From: CAVYOE01 sp963770155
Lineage (GTDB): Bacteria; Actinomycetota; Thermoleophilia; Solirubrobacterales; 70-9
Assembly (NCBI GenBank): GCA_963770155.1
Contig: CAVYOE010000001.1
Span: 1,550,001 to 1,614,000 of the forward strand
Direction: 5' to 3'
Length of the DNA stretch: 64,000 nucleotides
The translations under genes were made by a program, and so were the position numbers. Numbering within the stretch: position 1 is the first letter of the stretch; every line of letters begins with the position of its first letter. Below are positions 17,550-24,816 of this stretch, piece after piece. The notes under the pieces are model-generated. The model was not told where the DNA came from. It saw only the letters and a list, made by a program, of their open reading frames with translations, and did not search any database.

Positions 17550-19679
17550 TCAGGCCTCGCGGAAGCCGTAACGCCAGTGCAGCCTGCGCAGCGGCTTCGG
17601 CGCCCACCAGTTCCATTCGCCGAACAGCCGCATCAACGCGGGAACGAGCAGAGCCCTGACGATGGTCGCATCGAGGCAGACCCCGACCGCGATCCCGATC
17701 GAGATCTGCTTCATGAAGAAGACCGAGCTGGTGCCGAAGGCGAGGAATACGACCGCGATCATCAGTGCCGCGGCGCTGATCACCCGGCCGGTGCGTCCGA
17801 TGCCGACCGCCACCGCGTCCTCGTTCGACGCGCCGAGATCGCGTTGTTCCTTGATTCGCGCCATCACCAGGACCGCATAGTCGGTCGCAAGGCCGAAGAT
17901 GACTGCGAAGAGGAAGACGAGGCTGACCGTCTCCACCGCGGCCGGTCCGGAGTAATTGAACGGGCCGTTCAGCCAGCCCTCCTGGAAGGAGAGGACGACT
18001 ATCCCCAGCGTCGCCGCCAGGGTGAGCACGTTCATCACCAGCGTCTTCAGCGGCAGCAAAACCGAGCCGGTGAGCAGGAAGAGCAGCAGCAACGTGGTGC
18101 CGGCGACGATCGCAACGACCAGCGGCATGTGGTCGAGCAGGCTCTGCTTCAGGTCGACGAAGCGGGCGGTGTTGCCGGAGACCTGCACGGTGGCCGACCC
18201 GGGCGGATTCAGATCGCGGATCCGGTTGACGGCGTTCTGCGAGGAGCTGTCGGTGGCCGGACTGCCAGAGGCGAAGCTGGCGTATGCGACTGACTCGGAT
18301 GCACGCGCGAAAGGCGTCCCGCGCGTGATTCCTTTGATCTCGCCGATCCGGCCTCCGAAGGCGGCGAGCTCGGCCTCTGAGGCCTTCCCCTCGACGGTGA
18401 CCGTGATCGCCTCTGTGACGTCGCGGGGGTAGTGCTTCTCGACGTACTGGTTGGCGTCGAACGAGGGCAGTCCCGGCGGCACAGCCTGCGCGCTGGGCCC
18501 GGTCAGGGTCGTTCCGAGCAGCGGCGCCGCGGCCGCCAGTAGCAGGGCGGCGCTGGCCAGGGCAACAGTGACGGGCCGCCGCATGACGCCGCGGGCGAGG
18601 CGGTTCCAACGGCTTGAGTCGTCGGAGACCCCCGGTCCGCGGCGGACCGAGAGCGCATCGATCCGCTCTCCGAGGATCGAGAGGAGGGCGCCGACCAGGA
18701 AGATGGCGATCACGGCCGAGAGCACCCCGACCACGGCGCCGGCGACGGCGATCGAGTAGAGGAAGCGCTGCGGCATGACCACCAGGGCGGCCATCGCCGC
18801 GGCCACTGTGAGTCCGGAGAAGAGCACCGTCCGTCCGGCGGTACGGAGCGTGGTTCGGTGCGCCTCGCGGGTTGGGCCGTGCTTGGCCAGCTCTTCGCGG
18901 TATCGCGAGACCAACAACAGGGCGTAATCCACGGCGAGACCGAGGCTGAGTCCGGTCGCGATGTTGAGCGCGAACAGGGAAGTGTCGGTCACCTCCGACA
19001 TCAAGCGGAGGACGAAATAGGACCCGACGATCGAGATCACTCCGATCACCAGCGGGATCCCGGCCGCGATCACGCTGCGGAAGACGAACAGCAGAAGCAG
19101 GGCCAGAATCGGGAAGGCGATCAGCTCGGCCTTGGTCAGGTCCTCGCGGGTCTGGTCGTTCACCTCGTTGAAGCTGGGAGCAAAGCCCCCCATCTCCGGC
19201 TCGAGCTTCGAGTTCTCGAGGATCGGCTTCACGTCCTCGGCGATACGGCCGCCCTCGTCCTCGATATCGGCGGTGGCGAGGTGACCGGTCAGGACCAGGG
19301 AGCGGCCGTCCTCGGCGATCAGGCCCGCGGCGCCGGGGTCGGCGAGCGGGTTGGTGACGTGGCCGACCTCGTCGACCCGGCTGATCTTCCTGCTGATCTC
19401 GGCGACCTCGCCGCTGACGGCCGGGTCGGCCGGGTCGAGCCGGCCGCCGTTGGGGTCGCGGATGACGACGACGAAGCCGGGGTTGGCGTCGTAGCCGAGT
19501 GCGCCCCGCAACGTCTCCCCCGCCTTTTCGCTTTCGGTCGACGGGTCGGTGAACCCGGCCGCCTTCAGATGCTGTTCGACGTCACGGGCAAAGACGGCTG
19601 CGACAAGCGCGAACAGCGCGACACCCAGCAGAACCAGCTTCGGATGACGCCAAGTGAGGTTCGCGATCCGGTCGAGCAT
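17550..19679 (-). CDS. MMPL/RND-family membrane transporter
   Basis: 709 residues with the duplicated MMPL layout: helix 1 at residues 10-30, an extracellular domain, five or six helices, then the same again. The internal helical blocks ATGLSLGLAVDYALLLVSRY and IFGLATDYAVLVMARIKEQ are the paired proton-relay-like motifs of the family. Such proteins export lipids, glycolipids or other hydrophobic molecules. ATG at 19679 is preferred; a TTG eight codons upstream is possible. A nearby fatty-acid desaturase hints at lipid metabolism, but the cargo is unknown. Confidence 0.9.
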   Translation of the reverse strand: MLDRIANLTWRHPKLVLLGVALFALVAAVFARDVEQHLKAAGFTDPSTESEKAGETLRGALGYDANPGFVVVIRDPNGGRLDPADPAVSGEVAEISRKISRVDEVGHVTNPLADPGAAGLIAEDGRSLVLTGHLATADIEDEGGRIAEDVKPILENSKLEPEMGGFAPSFNEVNDQTREDLTKAELIAFPILALLLLFVFRSVIAAGIPLVIGVISIVGSYFVLRLMSEVTDTSLFALNIATGLSLGLAVDYALLLVSRYREELAKHGPTREAHRTTLRTAGRTVLFSGLTVAAAMAALVVMPQRFLYSIAVAGAVVGVLSAVIAIFLVGALLSILGERIDALSVRRGPGVSDDSSRWNRLARGVMRRPVTVALASAALLLAAAAPLLGTTLTGPSAQAVPPGLPSFDANQYVEKHYPRDVTEAITVTVEGKASEAELAAFGGRIGEIKGITRGTPFARASESVAYASFASGSPATDSSSQNAVNRIRDLNPPGSATVQVSGNTARFVDLKQSLLDHMPLVVAIVAGTTLLLLFLLTGSVLLPLKTLVMNVLTLAATLGIVVLSFQEGWLNGPFNYSGPAAVETVSLVFLFAVIFGLATDYAVLVMARIKEQRDLGASNEDAVAVGIGRTGRVISAAALMIAVVFLAFGTSSVFFMKQISIGIAVGVCLDATIVRALLVPALMRLFGEWNWWAPKPLRRLHWRYGFREA

Positions 19680-19729
19680 CTCGGCGGCGACCGTATCACC
19701 CAAAGTTGCATCAAAAAACTACTTTTGGC

Positions 19730-19775
19730 CTTGTGTGTCAGACCTCACACAAGCCGCCGAGGAGCCGCTCCTCGG
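19730..19775. promoter_or_regulatory. two adjacent inverted repeats between divergent genes
   Basis: CTTGTGTG (19730-19737) and CACACAAG (19746-19753) form an 8-base inverted repeat with an 8-base centre. Immediately after it, CCGAGGAGC and GCTCCTCGG (19757-19765 and 19767-19775) form a second one. They lie between the MMPL transporter and the DUF2294 gene, so they could be operators for a dimeric repressor. No run of T follows, so a terminator is less likely. Confidence 0.4.
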
Positions 19776-19819
19776 GCTGGTCTGACTAGCATTTGCCCCG
19801 TTCGCAGCAGGCGTTCGAG

Positions 19820-20251
19820 ATGCCCGAAGCAGACGCACAGCACCCCAGCAAAGAACATGGCGAGGTCTTGACCGCGATCTCCGACGGGATGGTCGCGCTG
19901 CTCAAGGAGTACTACGGCGTCGGCCCGACGCAGAGCAAGACCTACTACTACGACGACCTCGTCGTCTGCGTGCTCCGTGGCGGGTTCACGCGGGTCGAAA
20001 AGACCTTGCTTGCCGGCGATCGTGGCAGGGCCGTGATCGAACAGCGGATGGCGTTCCAGGAGGTCATGCGCGAGCGCTTCGAAGCCGTGATCCAATCCGC
20101 CACCGGCCGTCCCGTGATCGGATTCATGAGCGGCAACCAGCAGGACCCCGACATGATCTGCGAGGTGTTCGTCCTCAGCCCGACCGATCTGGTCGAAGAA
20201 GCCGAGGTCCGCGCCGCCGGCGAGTCCAGGGCCAAACGGGCCGAGAACTGA
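19820..20251 (+). CDS. DUF2294 (MpsC-like) protein
   Basis: 143 residues from ATG 19820; a TTG at 19793 would add nine. The sequence has the DUF2294 pattern: an N-terminal helix (LTAISDGMVALLKEYYGVGPTQ), then YYYDDLVVCVLRGGFTRVEKTLL, a helix ending in FQEVMRERFEAVIQSATGR, and PVIGFMSGNQQDPDMICEVF. In Bacillus, a family member is linked to a membrane-potential system, but most members have no known function. A divergent MMPL gene lies across a palindromic spacer. Confidence 0.75.
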   Translation: MPEADAQHPSKEHGEVLTAISDGMVALLKEYYGVGPTQSKTYYYDDLVVCVLRGGFTRVEKTLLAGDRGRAVIEQRMAFQEVMRERFEAVIQSATGRPVIGFMSGNQQDPDMICEVFVLSPTDLVEEAEVRAAGESRAKRAEN

Positions 20252-20274
20252 CCAATTAGGGAGCGAGCCGTGCC

Positions 20275-20303
20275 TTGTAAACGGCCCGGCATCGGAGTAC
20301 CCT
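20275..20303 (+). promoter_or_regulatory. promoter candidate for STAS gene
   Basis: TTGTAA and TACCCT separated by exactly 17 bases, matching a housekeeping-type -35/-10 pair. It would give a 5' leader of about 100 bases before the STAS gene. Confidence 0.4.
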
Positions 20304-20333
20304 GGGTGCAGGAGGGCATTCGCTCCGAGGTTC

Positions 20334-20356
20334 GGTCCGCTCTTAACACGCGGACC
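20334..20356 (+). promoter_or_regulatory. hairpin in the STAS gene leader
   Basis: GGTCCGC and GCGGACC form a perfect 7-base stem with a 9-base loop. It lies about 60 bases upstream of the start, within the predicted leader RNA. No T-run follows, so it may be an RNA-level control element or an operator. Confidence 0.35.
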
Positions 20357-20413
20357 CAGCAGCGCCGCCTGACTTCCTGAGTCCCTGTTTGGCGACCCAA
20401 GGAGGTGATGACG

Positions 20414-20782
20414 GTGAGCAAGTCGTATTCGGAGCTTCAACTTGAAGCAACCTGCAGGGCAGATCGCTACGTGGTCAGCATCGCGGGCGAGCTCGACTGG
20501 TTCGGGTGCCTCGCGCTGAACGATGTCCTGATCGAGGCTCGGCAAGGCGATGCCGACTGCATCATCGTTGACCTCGAGAACTTGACCTTCATCGAATCGA
20601 AGGGGCTGGCGCTGCTCTGGAGCGCGGCAGGCAGCTCGGCGGCAGCGGGCAAGCACCTGAACGTGAGTCCAGGCAAGGGCCAGGTGGCGAGGATGTTCCG
20701 CCTGCTGGGCTTTGATTCCACCTTGACCGGCGAATTCCCCGAACCCCAACCGACGGCCTTCGGACTCGAGCGCGCCGCCTAG
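20414..20782 (+). CDS. STAS-domain protein (anti-anti-sigma factor type)
   Basis: 122 residues of STAS fold, with ISIAGELDWF-like strand-loop near residue 22 and the conserved FIESKGLALLWSA segment near residue 61, whose serine is the usual phosphorylation target. In this family the unphosphorylated protein frees a sigma factor by binding its anti-sigma kinase. GTG at 20414 is chosen because AAGGAGG ends eight bases upstream; the ATG at 20408 would be only two bases from it. The desaturase gene follows after eight bases and may be co-transcribed. Confidence 0.85.
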   Translation: MSKSYSELQLEATCRADRYVVSIAGELDWFGCLALNDVLIEARQGDADCIIVDLENLTFIESKGLALLWSAAGSSAAAGKHLNVSPGKGQVARMFRLLGFDSTLTGEFPEPQPTAFGLERAA

Positions 20783-20790
20783 GACCGATC

Positions 20791-21693
20791 ATGAAGTCCC
20801 TGCACCAGCCGAACGCCATGCACAAGGCGATCACCGTGGTCGGGATGGGGGCTCCATTTGTCGGCCTCGTTGTCGCGATCGTGCTGTTGTGGAACCGGTT
20901 CGTCGGCCCGATGGAGCTGAGCCTCCTGCTCGGCTTCTACGTCATCACCTTCATCGGGATCTCCGTCGGCTTCCACCGGCTCTTCACCCATCGCGCCTTC
21001 GAGACCAGCCGCCCCGTCCGCTACGTACTCGCGGTATTCGGCTCCCTGGCGGTCGAGGGCTCGGTGATCAAATGGGTGGCCGACCATCGCCAGCACCACA
21101 CCTTCGCCGACGACGAGGGCGACCCGCACAGCCCCCACGGTCACGGGACCGGCGCAATCGGAGCGCTCAAGGGCCTCTGGCACGCTCACATGGGCTGGCT
21201 CTTCAGCACTGCCGGGCGCTCTGATCGGGAGCGCTACGCCCCCGATCTGATGGCCGACCCCGGCCTGCGCCTGCTCGACCGGGCCGAAGGACTGATGCTG
21301 CTCGCCTCATTGGGGCTACCGTTCGGCCTCGGCTACGCGATCACGGGAACGCTGGAGGGCGCCCTGCTCGGGCTGCTCTGGGGCGGCCTCGTGCGGATCT
21401 TCATCTGTCACCACCTCACTTTCTCGATCAACTCGATCTGCCACTACTTCGGTCGCAGGCGCTTCGAGACCAACGAGCAGTCGGGGAACGTCCGCTGGCT
21501 CGCGATTGCCACCTTCGGCGAGGCCTGGCACCACAACCACCACGCCTTTCCCACGTCGGCCTTCCACGGTCTGCGGCCGAGCGAGATCGACCCCGGTGGC
21601 CTCGTGATCCGCGCAATGGAGCGCCTGGGCCTCGTCTGGAACGTCGTCCGGATCAGCCCCGAGCGCCAGGCAGCCAAGGCGATCAGCGGCTAG
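20791..21693 (+). CDS. acyl-CoA/acyl-lipid desaturase (delta-9 type)
   Basis: 300 residues, integral membrane di-iron desaturase. The three histidine boxes are present: HRLFTHRAF near residue 67, DHRQHHTFADDEGDPHSPH near residue 97, and EAWHHNHHAFPTSAFHG near residue 247. Hydrophobic pairs near residues 12-55 and 175-205 span the membrane. It introduces a double bond into fatty acyl chains and so adjusts membrane fluidity. It follows the STAS gene closely, which could place it under stress control. Confidence 0.93.
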   Translation: MKSLHQPNAMHKAITVVGMGAPFVGLVVAIVLLWNRFVGPMELSLLLGFYVITFIGISVGFHRLFTHRAFETSRPVRYVLAVFGSLAVEGSVIKWVADHRQHHTFADDEGDPHSPHGHGTGAIGALKGLWHAHMGWLFSTAGRSDRERYAPDLMADPGLRLLDRAEGLMLLASLGLPFGLGYAITGTLEGALLGLLWGGLVRIFICHHLTFSINSICHYFGRRRFETNEQSGNVRWLAIATFGEAWHHNHHAFPTSAFHGLRPSEIDPGGLVIRAMERLGLVWNVVRISPERQAAKAISG

Positions 21694-21703
21694 CTCTCAA
21701 AAG

Positions 21704-21937
21704 CTAGAAGTAGCGCGAACCTACCGACGGCCCGGGGCTTGCCGGCGCCGCTTCTGCGACTTGGCTCTGCATCGCCCGGCCGACACCCGGCGTTTCCTGC
21801 GCTTGCGCGACCTGCGGCAAGCACCACGTCGCTTCGTCGCGGCGGCGGCCGATGGCACGCCGGCAAACGGCTGCGAGGGCGAGGACCCGGCCCCGCCTGT
21901 GGGCAGAACCGGCCACCGGCCAGAGCTCCTGCGACAT
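21704..21937 (-). pseudogene. start cassette fused to remnant of a basic-tail gene
   Basis: On the minus strand the SnoaL-array start cassette (GCGATACT, nine bases, ATGTCGCAGGAG) is followed by unrelated sequence, giving a 77-codon frame (MSQELWPVAGSAHRRG...) with no recognisable domain. In another frame the same DNA encodes a highly basic end containing KRRGACRRSRKRRKRR before a stop at about 21724, resembling the tails of secreted proteins in this genome. The stretch looks like a recombination scar joining the cassette to the 3' fragment of a lost gene. Confidence 0.4.
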
Positions 21938-21985
21938 CGCCCGCGGAGTATCGCGCTCCGTTCTGCGCACCGTCAGCGCTAACGC

Positions 21986-22384
21986 TTACTCCGACAGCTG
22001 GGCCGCCCGCAACGCCTCCGCGTGATCGAGATAGCCACGGATGCGCGAGATCGCCCCCTCGCGAAAATCGAAGACCATCCCCAGCGACGCATCAACCGGC
22101 ACTCCACTGGTCTTTCCGCGTCCCTCCAGTCGCCCGAGCATGACCACGACGTCCGCGGACTCGCGAATCCGGTCACGGTGAATATGGAACTTCACCCAAG
22201 CTTCGCTGAGCCGTCCGAAGTACGTGTCGATGCCCTCACGTCCACGGAAGGTCTCGCCCTCGATGGCCACCATCGAGGGCGACCACTCGAAGTCCGCGGT
22301 CGTCTGAGCGGCGAACCCATCGACGTCGCCCCCGTTGAACGCGTCTATCGCCCGCGTGGCGACCGCGACGTTCGCCCGCGACAT
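21986..22384 (-). CDS. SnoaL/NTF2-like protein (array member 1)
   Basis: 132 residues of the NTF2-like alpha+beta barrel, beginning MSRANVAVATRAIDAFNGGD and ending DHAEALRAAQLSE. The usual family pattern of an N-terminal helical pair, a GREGIDTYFGRL helix and three or four strands is visible. Such proteins are small-molecule isomerases, hydrolases or binders; the ligand is unknown. Its ATG lies three bases after the stop of the neighbouring paralogue (TAG-GCG-ATG), so the intergenic repeat seen elsewhere has been lost here. Confidence 0.85.
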   Translation of the reverse strand: MSRANVAVATRAIDAFNGGDVDGFAAQTTADFEWSPSMVAIEGETFRGREGIDTYFGRLSEAWVKFHIHRDRIRESADVVVMLGRLEGRGKTSGVPVDASLGMVFDFREGAISRIRGYLDHAEALRAAQLSE

Positions 22385-22387
22385 CGC

Positions 22388-22801
22388 CTACTCCGGCAGC
22401 CCGCCGGCTTTGAGGGCCTCTTCGCGCGTCGCGAGCCACAGAACCCGGACGATCTTGCCGTCCCGAATCGTCCAGACCGGATAGTCAGTCCTCTCGACCT
22501 CGGCTCCGCTCAATCGTCCGCGCCCCCGGTAGGTGATAGCCCCGATCACATTCGGCCCGGCGTCTATGAGCTCCTCAAGGTCGTACTCAACGGTTGCCCA
22601 TGCTTCGTTCCAGTCGTGCGCCATGCGCCGCACGCCCTCGTGCCCGTGGTAGATGACGGTGCCTCCCGTGAGGTCCCCGTACGGCGACTTCGAGAAATCC
22701 GCCTCGACTTCTCGGTCGTAGATGGAGAGGACGGTGGCCGAATCCCCGCGCGCGATGGCGTCGTAAAGGCGCCGCACAATCTCCACGTTCTCCTCCGACA
22801 T
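22388..22801 (-). CDS. SnoaL/NTF2-like protein (array member 2)
   Basis: 137 residues: MSEENVEIVRRLYDAIARGD, then VIYHGHEGVRRMAHDW, and the ending REEALKAGGLPE. It is an NTF2-like fold of the length typical for the family. The ATG at 22801 is preferred over earlier in-frame codons because it heads the MSEENVE cassette shared with the other array members, preceded by GATACT nine bases upstream. It is coupled to array member 1 through a three-base gap. Confidence 0.87.
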   Translation of the reverse strand: MSEENVEIVRRLYDAIARGDSATVLSIYDREVEADFSKSPYGDLTGGTVIYHGHEGVRRMAHDWNEAWATVEYDLEELIDAGPNVIGAITYRGRGRLSGAEVERTDYPVWTIRDGKIVRVLWLATREEALKAGGLPE

Positions 22802-22853
22802 CGCCCGCGGAGTATCCCGACCAGTCCTGCGTGATGTCAGCGCCACCGTCCGA

Positions 22854-22880
22854 CTCCGCGAGCCCGGCGGCTTCGAGAGT
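22854..22880 (-). pseudogene. 3' fragment of a SnoaL paralogue
   Basis: The minus strand encodes TLEAAGLAE in one frame, matching the ALEAAGLSE end of the array paralogues. It lies between the zinc-ribbon gene and array member 2 and has no remaining gene body. It suggests the zinc-ribbon gene replaced the middle of a SnoaL gene. Confidence 0.5.
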
Positions 22881-22912
22881 CACGGCCTTCAAGGGAGCTT
22901 GAGAGCCGCGGC

Positions 22913-23200
22913 TCAGTCGCCCGAGCGGCTGGGTTCGCCGGGCTGCGACGGGCGGTGGATGACCTTGTGCATGCCCGTCTTGCCACACGCGGGGCAGGTC
23001 GAGCCGATGTACTTGCCGCGTGACTTCGCCTTCCAGCGAATCCCGCCGACCTCCCAGTAGCTGCGCTCGTGGCCGCAATTGGGACAGACCAGCAACCACT
23101 CGCGCGACTCCCTCTCCATGTCGGCGGCCCACCATGGCATCAGCCCGGTGAACAGGCGCTGCGTGAAGCTCTTCTCGTGCTCGACGTTCTCCTCCGGCAT
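22913..23200 (-). CDS. zinc-ribbon protein with SnoaL-array start cassette
   Basis: 95 residues. The first seven (MPEENVE) and the upstream region match the SnoaL paralogues, but the rest is a different protein: a short helical segment (FTQRLFTGLMPWWAADMERE) and a zinc ribbon formed by CPNC and CPAC pairs about 35 residues apart, with conserved-looking EVGGIRWKAKSRGK between. It probably binds one zinc; function unknown. A 3' remnant of a SnoaL gene lies just downstream, so the gene appears to sit inside a former array unit. Confidence 0.75.
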   Translation of the reverse strand: MPEENVEHEKSFTQRLFTGLMPWWAADMERESREWLLVCPNCGHERSYWEVGGIRWKAKSRGKYIGSTCPACGKTGMHKVIHRPSQPGEPSRSGD

Positions 23201-23277
23201 CGCCCGCGCAGTATCGCGCTAAAGCCGCCGCCCGACTGCCAGGACAGCCAGGAGCCCCGATTGGTCCCGCCCACCGT

Positions 23278-24126
23278 TTAGATCTTGAACTTCTTCTTCG
23301 CCGGGCTCGCGTCGATATTGCCCGAAGCGTCGACGGCGCGAACCTTGAACTTGTGCTTACCGGCGGAGAGCCGCTTGTACTTCTTTGGGGAGCTACAGGG
23401 CTTGAACTTGCGCTTGTCGAGCTTGCACTGAAAGCTCGATCCCGGTTCGGTCGAGGTGAAGGTGAACTTCGCCGTGGTCCCGTTGATCTTCTTGGAGCCG
23501 ATCACGGTTTCGGGAGGTGTCTTGTCAGCGGGAGGCGTCACGTAGGTCTTAAAGGCCAGGTCGCGTGTGCCGACTGAGGTCCAGCTGCCGGTCGGAGGCG
23601 AGTTCGACACAAAGAAGGCCGCGCCACCGGCGTAGGGATTTGTGGCGGCCGGACTGCCTCCCCAGGCATACAAGTTACCCCCCGTGGTCGCGCTGTAGGC
23701 AACGATGGCGTACCGCAGCCCCGCGGACACGGGTGCGGGCGTGGCGAAGCTGATGGGCACGAATGCGCCCGTTAGGGAGGTGACGGCGGAGGCCGGAAGG
23801 CTATGGCTGGCGAGGATTGTGGTGCCTGGAGTGCTGCCCGACACGTCTCGAATCTCGACGATCAGCGGAGCCGTGGGGACGCCGGCACTTCTTCGGAGTT
23901 CCAAGTCAACCTGATCGAGCCCGCCACCGAGGCCCGCTGTGAAGGTCTGGGCAAGGCTCTGCGTCACATCGACGGTGGTGCCCGGGCCGCTGGCGTCGTT
24001 TTGCTGTTGATCGAGAGCCCCGGCCAGGGCGGTTCCGGGAGGCAGCGCACCGACGGCGAAGATCACCGCCACCAGTGACGCGAGCAGCAGGCGCTTCCCG
24101 CTGGTTCTCCCTGTCTCCCTCGCCAT
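23278..24126 (-). CDS. secreted two-domain beta protein with C-terminal Ig-like domain
   Basis: 282 residues. After a signal peptide (LLLASLVAVIFAVGALPPG) comes a beta-sandwich of about 170 residues (LDQQQNDASGPGTTVDVTQS through DLAFKTYV), resembling choice-of-anchor carbohydrate-binding-like modules. The C-terminal 75 residues form an Ig-like repeat common in secreted actinobacterial proteins (FQCKLDKRKFKPCSSPKKY, then KFKVRAVDASGN). The surface is strongly lysine-rich near the end. Likely extracellular; ligand unknown. It interrupts the SnoaL array and lacks the array's start cassette. Confidence 0.8.
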   Translation of the reverse strand: MARETGRTSGKRLLLASLVAVIFAVGALPPGTALAGALDQQQNDASGPGTTVDVTQSLAQTFTAGLGGGLDQVDLELRRSAGVPTAPLIVEIRDVSGSTPGTTILASHSLPASAVTSLTGAFVPISFATPAPVSAGLRYAIVAYSATTGGNLYAWGGSPAATNPYAGGAAFFVSNSPPTGSWTSVGTRDLAFKTYVTPPADKTPPETVIGSKKINGTTAKFTFTSTEPGSSFQCKLDKRKFKPCSSPKKYKRLSAGKHKFKVRAVDASGNIDASPAKKKFKI

Positions 24127-24237
24127 TGCGGGGAGGTTACTCTCGCCCTAGCGGGACCGTCGTCTGAATCGCCCGCGGCAAAGCGCGTGACGGCTGTGTT
24201 CCTGCTTTCCATGCGATGCAGCAGCGTGCCCCGCCCT

Positions 24238-24306
24238 CCACCTATACACAGATAAACCGGAGGGACTCGCTCTGCCGGTGATCGAGGTCGCGGCGTGCCT
24301 GCGCAG
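24238..24306 (-). repeat. type A intergenic repeat, copy 1
   Basis: 69 bases ending directly at the stop of array member 3. The core (plus strand) is CACAGATAAACCGG followed by GACTCGCTCTGCCGGTGATC. The same 69-base unit occurs at 26724, 27939 and 28463, always in the same position relative to a SnoaL stop codon. Confidence 0.8.
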
Positions 24307-24708
24307 CTACTCCGACAGCCCGGCGGCCTTGAGGGCGTCGGCATGGTCCATGTAAGTGACGAGCCTCGTCACCTTGCCACCACGTATGTGGAACAGATTC
24401 GCCCCTATGGACCGGATCAGCCCGACATCCAATCCGCTTGTTTTTCCCTGCCCCGTGTTGCGAAGCGGGACCAGGATCCGCTCGTCGTCGAGCTCGATGT
24501 AGTCCTCCGCCTCAGCGGTGTAGTTCTCCCAGGCACTCAGGAAGTTGCCCCACCCCTCCGCCAGCCCCGACAGCCCCGACCACCGACCCCGCGACGGCCC
24601 GTCAGCGATCTCGTACTCGATTTCTGGGTCTGCCCAGTCAGCCGAGCTGAAGTCGCCCTGCGCCCACGGAGCGCAAATCGACCGCACGATCTCCACGTTC
24701 TCCGACAT
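24307..24708 (-). CDS. SnoaL/NTF2-like protein (array member 3)
   Basis: 133 residues beginning MSENVEIVRSICAPWAQGD (one glutamate codon shorter than its paralogues) and ending DHADALKAAGLSE. The middle has ERILVPLRNTGQGKTSGLDV, a strand pair also seen in array members 1 and 4 (GKTSGVP). NTF2-like fold; ligand unknown. Preceded by the GATACT-N9-ATG cassette and a type B repeat. Confidence 0.87.
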   Translation of the reverse strand: MSENVEIVRSICAPWAQGDFSSADWADPEIEYEIADGPSRGRWSGLSGLAEGWGNFLSAWENYTAEAEDYIELDDERILVPLRNTGQGKTSGLDVGLIRSIGANLFHIRGGKVTRLVTYMDHADALKAAGLSE

Positions 24709-24757
24709 CGCCCGAGCAGTATCGCGCTAAAGCCCCCGGGCCCCGCTGCCAGGGCCG

Positions 24758-24802
24758 CCAGGAGTTACGTCAGTTTCGCTCAGGCCTGGGGCTGCCGGCG
24801 CT
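24758..24802 (-). repeat. type B intergenic repeat, copy 1
   Basis: About 45 bases with core (plus strand) AGGAGTTACGTCAGTTTCGC and TCAGGCCTGGGGCTGCCGG. Further copies are at 27259, 28981 and 29506. It lies between the flavoprotein stop and the start cassette of array member 3. Confidence 0.75.
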
Positions 24803-24816
24803 GATGAGCGAGAGGC

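Noticed and set aside
19757..19775. Hairpin as a rho-independent terminator
   Set aside because: No T-rich tract follows on either strand, and it lies between divergent starts rather than after a gene.
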